From Plumapathes pennacea (taxonomy: Eukaryota > Cnidaria > Anthozoa > Antipatharia > Myriopathidae): 64,000 nucleotides of DNA. The DNA lies in assembly GCA_964036295.1 (NCBI GenBank), contig OZ038473.1, positions 12,600,501 to 12,664,500 on the forward strand, given 5' to 3'. The notes beneath the pieces were generated by a model. The model was not told where the DNA came from. It did not search any database and saw only the letters and a list, made by a program, of their open reading frames with translations. The position numbers were made by a program, and so were the translations under genes. Of the stretch, positions 59,201 through 64,000 are shown in pieces. Position 1 is the first letter of the stretch. The number at the start of each line of letters is the position of its first letter.

Positions 59201-62200
59201 CGCCGCTCGCGTTGTTTAAACTTGAAGAGCCCTTGTCGCAGATAGTGGTGGTTCTGTTCAAGTCCAGACTGTCCATAGTAATCTCTAACTCTACATCGTA
59301 CGCTGAGGGTGTGGACCGTGCGGACACGAAGTGGTGGATTGTAAAACCGAAGTTGACTCTGTCACCAGCATCAAGCAATCCTGACGGCGAGGAAGGCGTC
59401 AGACGTACGTAAGGATCCGGTCTGAAGGTCAAAAAAGCGCCCTGAAAAGGTACAAAGAATACCCATCAAATATTTCCTCTTGCGCGTGATTGGTGGAAGC
59501 GCGACACGTGGTCACATTGAGTCAGCCTACTAATCGAGAACACAAAAGTGGTAGTGGATGGTATCAGCCACTTTCAAAGCGAAGCTTTATGGAATAACTA
59601 AAAAACTTGCATACTTTCTCAAGGCCCGACAAAAGTCGTGTCGGCGAACCTGGGACTACCCTATAACTTGCCCAAAAGAAAGTTGATTAGGTTTTAGTTT
59701 TTGTGTAACAGCAAAAAACAAGGTGAATCGAGTCGGTTCCGTGTAAACGCAGCCTTAGATTGTCACAGCATAAAAGCTCTTAGACTCTACATACCAAGTC
59801 TTCCATTGTATCATACTTTCTTCCAACTCGAGGTGATAGAGTCGAAGGAAGCGATGTGTAATTCAAGTGGACTGGTGAAGTGACTCGAGTACTGCCTGGC
59901 AGATCCTTTGTGGTCCTTGTTTTGTACTCAAAAGTCACTTGAGTTCCAAGGTTAAAGGTGTCTGCTTTATACACCAATAAGCTGAGGATGAGATAGACAG
60001 ATAAACTTATAGTTTATGTACAGTACAGTATAATGCCTCTATACCCCACTCCCCCAAAAATATATAATGCACTGACTACATATACAGTGGAACTACAAGT
60101 GGAACCTTCTGTAAGTAAACCTGAACATCAGGCTCTCCAATGGGATAAGAAGAAGAGGACAAAGAAACAGAAACCTTATCGTTCACAAGGAAATGCGAGC
60201 TCGTGTTCTGACCAAGCTTTTAACTCTCATTCAACACTCATACATTCTCTTCTTGAAAGGTTGGAAGAATTTACAATCTGACTGCTTACTCTCCTGCTCC
60301 ACCGGGAGCCTGGCCACCCTGCACCGTGACGATCCCTGCCGACTTGACGGAACCTTCTACCAATGTTATGTACGTGTGGGGAACAACCACCTCTAACAGA
60401 ACCATGTACGCGTGTGCAGTGGAAACACCAGGTCTGTGTTGAAGTTTGACTGTGAAGGTTAACTCTGAGTCCACGTTTACTTTAGAGTTTTGAGAGGGAA
60501 TCACTTGCACCTCCAGGGCGGGCTCGATTACCTGGAAATAAATTGGGAAAAACATCTTCAAGATACAGTTAAAAACTCCCTCAAACATGTAGGAAGCATT
60601 ATTATTAAATTCTATTATCCTTTCGTGGATTCTATATTTTGTGCGACACTGGAATTGTGCTATGCGTGAATTGACGCAAAACCTGAAGGGATTACTTCAA
60701 ATTGTACATGGGCTTCAAACCTACTAATTAAGAGAAATTAAGAGAAATTAATCGGCATGATTTTAATATTATTGCCATTGAATAATCGTTAAATTATTGC
60801 CATTGAATGATCGTTGAATTATTGCCATTGAATGAACGTTGAATTATTGCCATTGAATGGTCGTTGAATTATTGCCATTGAATGACTGTAATCATATGAA
60901 TGATCCGCAATGCAGACTAGTCAAAAAATTTATAACCACTAGAAGACATGCAGTATAACTTATGACAAACCTAACATACATGTAGGTAATTAATGTTACC
61001 TTAAAGGATAAGGTGACTGGAGGTTGTGCTGGACCCTTGATGTCGAGTTGAACTTTCACGGCAATGTCTCGACCATTCTTATTTTGTGGTTTGTCCAGGC
61101 TGCGTACGGTTACTTCGAATGCTATCTGGCTGTCCTGAGGTTGTTGTGGGGGGCTCCCCAAGTTTGAAACAGTGCCAAACATTCCAACCAGCACTTTGTT
61201 AGGAAAGGATCCGACATTTGGGATGTTACCTGAGGTGACGTTGAGTACTGAAGAATAACAAAGAATCAAAAAAGTTATTTAGGGATCACACAATTTTGTA
61301 TTTTAAGGGCATGTTACACAATTATTGTACATCAATACCGTGCAACTGATCTCTGCAGTATCTAGAAATTCAGAATTCATTAGAAACAATGCACCATTAT
61401 TCACTGCGTTTCAAGATTACGAGACAACTTCACAAGCATTCAGAAGATTGGAAACAAAATATTGACTCAATAATTCAAAAGCAATGTATCATAATTTTTC
61501 CTGCAAACTATTGTATTTTTGTTGACCTCAAGCCAGACCCAGTTAGAACATTCTTCTTTAGATAATTTGGCTCAATATTTTTGGCAAGTTGGCCTAAAGT
61601 TTGGCTTACTAGTTATCTATGCCCACCCCTATCCCCAGAGAGTTCCACCCCTACCCTGAAATGTTGTCAAGTCTGGAATAGAAGTCTACTTTACACAGTT
61701 TCTTGGCAGTGAAAGAGTTCAATCAAATTTATAAACAAAAATATGCCTGGAAATTACTTACCAGCCCCATTCAGTGATGGTGGAGCAATACTTAGTCCTT
61801 TCCTTTTCACCTGTCCGACAACACCTTCAAATTCAGTTCCACTCACTACCACCACAAAATCATCATTTGTAGTCACAGGTAAAGTCATCTCAAACTCCAA
61901 CTTCAAATCTTCTCCTATAGTTACCACTTGCGAATCTTTCAGGTTTTGCACATCAGAGGAGGCAAACCTTGGCCCAGAGAATACCACAGGTTGAATAGAA
62001 ACTCTTTCTAGACGAGTAGTACTGATGGGGTTCCACTGGATCCGTTTGTACTCCACTGTAAGTTCTAAATCAAAATAGGAGCCAGCTGCAATGGATGGTC
62101 TTATCAAAGTGCTGACTGTGGCCATTATTTTTGAACTTGAGTTGAACCTGTAACATACAAGCAAGAAACATGTAACAGATAGTTCTGCTGAAAATAAACC

Positions 62201-64000
62201 CTTTACTAATGAGTTCACAATACAAATTCTCCCAACCATTTAACAAGAAATTATATGAGTGATGTAGTGAGAATTGATATGTCAATCAGGGTAAAATATC
62301 AATTAAAAAAAATGTCCAGGCAAATGATGAAATGCAAATTAAAGTAACTTACTATTAAATAATATTTTAATAAATTATAATAAAAAATTATCCCACTAAT
62401 TAGAAATTTACTGGCTAGTGATCACATCTTGTCTTGCACATGCATTGTATATTTTTTGCCTGAAATCGTGAAGCAATTTTTTTTATTATTAATTATTTTC
62501 TGTCCTCCCTGACTTTGTTATCTGTGGTATACAAGAAACATACTACAATCAGTGACAAAAGTTCTTGGGACACTTTCAAAAATTGATGTATCTCAGACAC
62601 AAGTCATTGACTAAGCGTACTGAAAGGCGTGAAACCATTTTTCTCCCCCCTCCCCTCTGTACAATGTTGCGTGTGTTTGGGAAAACAAGTTCAGGCCACT
62701 TCAACATTGAAAGGGGGGGAGGGGGGTTGTCTTTCAACTGAAACAGTAGAGAAATTACTGAAACTGTGCGAGTGTCCCAAGACTTTTGTCACTGATTGTA
62801 GCTCTAACACATAATTATGAAAGGCGATATTTTATTACTAGCATGTAAATTTACACTTAAATTGGGTATAGGCCCTCCTTCCACTGACCCCTGATGTTTG
62901 AAACATCCTACAATGGGTGCTTCTCCTTTCATCACATGCTAAAGAGACATACCTCTCAAGATTCACTTGTATTGAGATGTTTGACACAACCAAGTTGCCA
63001 AACTCTGTTGCATTTTCACACTGCATGTCTTCTGGAGTAGATATGTTGCTACAGACAAGCACTGAGTAATTATGAATTTTCACATTTGCTGTCAAAAATT
63101 TAAGAAACACAGACACATTGAATGCTGCCTCTGTGGCAAGAACAGGATTTTCAACAAGGAATTGTATGTGTAATTGCTCATTTCCCTCAAACAACCTCCA
63201 TGAGTCTTGCACATCCAGTGAGTTTTCCAGCAAGGGTTGTCCAAGTGTTAACAATAAACCCTGAGCTTTAATTTCCTGAGAACCTCTTGGTGTTGTATAA
63301 TTAAGGCTGCATGAAATGTTCCCTGCTCTATTTGGGATGAGTGTTCCTTGGGACGAGTCCACCTTTGCTGTTAATTCAACCACAACTGTGTGATTGGCAG
63401 TGTTTGACATATTGCCCAGGAAATGCACTTGACCAAATGCAAACTCTGCAATGTTCTTCACAAGGGGAAAAATTTCCCTGGACTGCGGGTTTGCCTGAAG
63501 CCGTGGCAATGAACCTTTTTGCAGGTTTTCTGATTTGAGTTGGTGTGGAATGTCAAAGACCAAGCCAGATGTGAAAACCACTGGTGTCGATGAGTTACCA
63601 AAGACAGGCAGTTCAACTAGAAGCCAGATTTCTGTTGCAACAACTGGCAGCTCGAAAGAAACTTGGAAAGTTAATTCTTCCTCTAATGTAAGCAAAAGAG
63701 ATGGTGTCTCTGGAACAGAAGTCCTGATAAGAGTATGTTGAAGGTTTCTTGGCTTTGCACTTTGATATGATGCCAACAGCAAATTCTTCTTTTCTTCTCC
63801 CAGTGTTGTTAAATTTCCTGTAATGTTAAGAAATGAATCCACAGGCACCAAATTCCGAACAATGAATTTTAAAGAAAAATTGACACTCCAGCTAACGTTG
63901 GAAGATAACAGCTTCAGCCCAAATGAAGTTGCATTGGTGTTGTTCGAGTACGATGAAGTAGAAACATTCAGAAGTGGAGGTATAAATATGTTAGACGAAC
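43971..64000 (-). CDS. EVC2: EVC2/limbin-like single-pass ciliary membrane protein (5' partial)
   Basis: Thirty-seven exons fit one - strand gene, and all 36 junctions keep the frame. It encodes more than 2100 residues: an N-glycosylated ectodomain of at least 1170 residues, one transmembrane helix and ~960 cytosolic residues of charged coiled coil. EVC2 (limbin) has this order: ectodomain, helix, long coiled coil. In vertebrates it pairs with EVC at the base of the primary cilium and transmits Smoothened signals in the Hedgehog pathway. The segment just after the membrane (DADVEAQRQNL...FLANKLL...ITSEQEKK) resembles the matching part of vertebrate EVC2, as recalled without an alignment. The ectodomain is much longer than the ~300-450 residues expected for the family. 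The 5' end and signal peptide lie beyond the window. An unrelated coiled-coil receptor is the alternative. Confidence 0.65.
46341..46418 (-). CDS. EVC2-like penultimate exon
   Basis: A 78-bp exon, RMTSLEDRIRRKSFAVTSPEPAEPVR with split codons at both ends. It follows exon 47057-47145 if that exon ends at AA|GTGAGT. Reading on past that donor instead gives a stop (TGA) at once, so an alternative shorter protein ending FLFPTK is possible. Confidence 0.6.
46662..46678. repeat. G run
   Basis: An uninterrupted G stretch within an intron of the EVC2-like gene, preceded by a T run. Confidence 0.9.
47057..56037 (-). CDS. EVC2-like cytosolic coiled-coil exons
   Basis: Exons, 5' to 3': 55928-56037, 55521-55598, 55126-55261, 54673-54780, 54276-54356, 53838-53951, 53230-53454, 52893-52972, 52638-52797, 52222-52294, 51830-51918, 51409-51493, 50923-51032, 50341-50438, 50100-50192, 49602-49710, 49330-49458, 48840-48941, 48521-48646, 48318-48371, 47783-47848, 47294-47488 and 47057-47145. 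Nearly all residues are E, K, R, Q or L in heptads. A repeated motif marks several exons: LSEADKEAMLEQHMAAV, MSEEERDRIIEEHEKNLAEM, LNEEQASAVMREHLANMATI and LEEHHERLGSIIAQL. It pairs an acidic cap with ...xxHxxxL, which suggests an internally duplicated ~90-residue unit. An acidic stretch (VDEDDMETV, EDEDVNFEDE) lies in 49330-49458. This region would bind partner proteins beneath the ciliary membrane. Confidence 0.8.
48055..48077. repeat. Poly-G tract in an intron
   Basis: More than 20 consecutive G followed by further G-rich sequence, which could form a quadruplex on the non-template strand of the EVC2-like gene. A (TTTTGG)n run follows at about 48199-48234. Confidence 0.85.
48660..48805. repeat. 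(CAAT)n-like repeat
   Basis: Degenerate tetranucleotide repeat (tcaatcaatcaatcag and variants) in an EVC2-like intron. Confidence 0.85.
50630..50835. mobile_element. GGGCCC-family MITE, diverged copy
   Basis: The inverted ends acccggttgttcaaaggaagatta and gccttcgaacaaccaggt, with aatcctgtattagc and cttgggttagcg inside. It sits in an EVC2-like intron. Confidence 0.6.
51650..51815. repeat. Minisatellite, ~20-bp unit
   Basis: About eight copies of a unit near ttcttgtttccctagaaccca. It occupies the intron immediately before exon 51409-51493 and ends next to the donor of exon 51830-51918. Confidence 0.85.
53035..53125. repeat. Short degenerate repeat (ccgagtgaaa)
   Basis: Eight or so ~10-12-bp units such as gccgagtgag, accgagtgaa and tccgagtgga in an EVC2-like intron. 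Confidence 0.75.
55345..55442. repeat. Minisatellite, ~11-bp unit (cataccgacca)
   Basis: Eight or nine copies of a unit near accgaccacat, in the intron between exons 55126-55261 and 55521-55598. Confidence 0.85.
56370..56501 (-). CDS. EVC2-like transmembrane exon
   Basis: A 44-codon exon: PKKVFGYFALGALLGLLLGL, AIGLICVWLIV and then KCCDKGKVAPYYM. One helix of about 25 hydrophobic residues with small-residue spacing (GALLGLLLGLAIG) is followed by a Cys pair that could be palmitoylated and by positive charge. This indicates an outside-N, inside-C orientation. Splice sites are ttgttttaccag and GTCAGT. Confidence 0.85.
56982..64000 (-). CDS. EVC2-like ectodomain exons
   Basis: Exons, 5' to 3': 62953-64000 (continues past the window), 61762-62147, 61000-61247, 60290-60531, 59795-59981, 58783-59441, 58136-58490, 57677-57893, 57329-57381, 57126-57176 and 56982-57056. 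The sequence is beta-rich and repetitive in pattern, with phrases such as LTLEEELTFQVSFELP, VNVDSELTFTVKLQ, LDAGDRVNFGFTIHH and GDVVNFTVGFEIPE recurring about every 150-200 residues. Each resembles the opening of a DUF11-like/Ig-like beta domain, so at least five domains are likely. There are many N-x-S/T sites (NVS, NMSN, NHT, NIS). A basic cluster RRRRRDAV in 58783-59441 is a possible furin-type site. The exon 58783-59441 could also end at 58804 with a weaker donor; both keep the frame. Confidence 0.75.
57915..58065. mobile_element. TTAA MITE remnant in an intron
   Basis: Starts TTAACCCTTTCACTCTCAAG, keeps cagattctcccacgag and ataagtgatgttag, and ends near agttaatcactcctgg. Confidence 0.6.
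60770..60890. repeat. Minisatellite, ~27-bp unit
   Basis: Five copies of a unit near ttattgccattgaatgatcgttgaa in an intron of the EVC2-like gene. Confidence 0.85.
62543..62801. mobile_element. MITE with mariner-like inverted ends
   Basis: The ends ctacaatcagtgacaaaagttcttgggacact and agtgtcccaagacttttgtcactgattgtag are nearly perfect 31-bp inverted repeats, about 260 bp apart. The inner sequence has no coding capacity. TA dinucleotides at the outer ends and TIR length fit a Tc1/mariner-derived MITE. It lies in an EVC2-like intron. Confidence 0.8.

Overview
The window is animal nuclear DNA, most likely from an anthozoan cnidarian such as a stony coral or sea anemone. That placement is inference. 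Genes are split into short exons with GT-AG junctions, introns are AT-rich and full of MITEs and microsatellites, and Ty3/gypsy, BEL/Pao and tyrosine-recombinase remnants are common. There is no operon, CRISPR or other prokaryotic organisation.

Layout. 1-5 kb: two orphan exon-like fragments on the + strand, a lipoxygenase C-terminus (1624-1861) and an ornithine-aminotransferase piece (4320-4465), each with an apparent 1-nt frame break. 4.6-9.5 kb: a decayed Ty3/gypsy LTR element on the - strand with nested MITEs. 12-15.8 kb: a second gypsy pol remnant (-) and a BEL/Pao remnant (+). 16-25.15 kb: a + strand series of short exon-like blocks, dominated by 12 tandem copies of a ~71-nt block and 6 copies of a related 125-189-nt block. 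Each block has a splice acceptor and donor and the series ends at a poly(A) signal. The copies cannot keep one reading frame, so I interpret this as a long non-coding RNA gene built by exon amplification. 25.2-28.5 kb: minisatellites, then a ~255-bp tandem array of seven tRNA-like Pol III units lying between the two ends of a MITE. 29.5-34.4 kb: a - strand gene for a secreted or membrane Ig-Ig-FN3-FN3 protein (signal-peptide exon plus four phase-1 exons). Its Ig2 splice donor has been amplified into an intronic minisatellite. 38.1-39.1 kb: an intronless class A GPCR (-). 44-64 kb: a large - strand gene of 37 visible, phase-consistent exons. It encodes a long N-glycosylated ectodomain, one transmembrane helix and ~960 residues of cytosolic coiled coil. 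I assign it to the EVC2/limbin family of ciliary Hedgehog regulators. Its 5' end lies beyond position 64000.

The genes show no common pathway; the window is a mosaic of independent genes separated by repeats. The strongest candidates for new biology are the exon-amplified transcript at 16-25 kb, the MITE-borne tRNA-like array, the splice-donor minisatellite, and the unusually long ectodomain of the EVC2-like protein. Exon borders were read by eye from splice consensus and frame continuity. No alignment or expression data were available.
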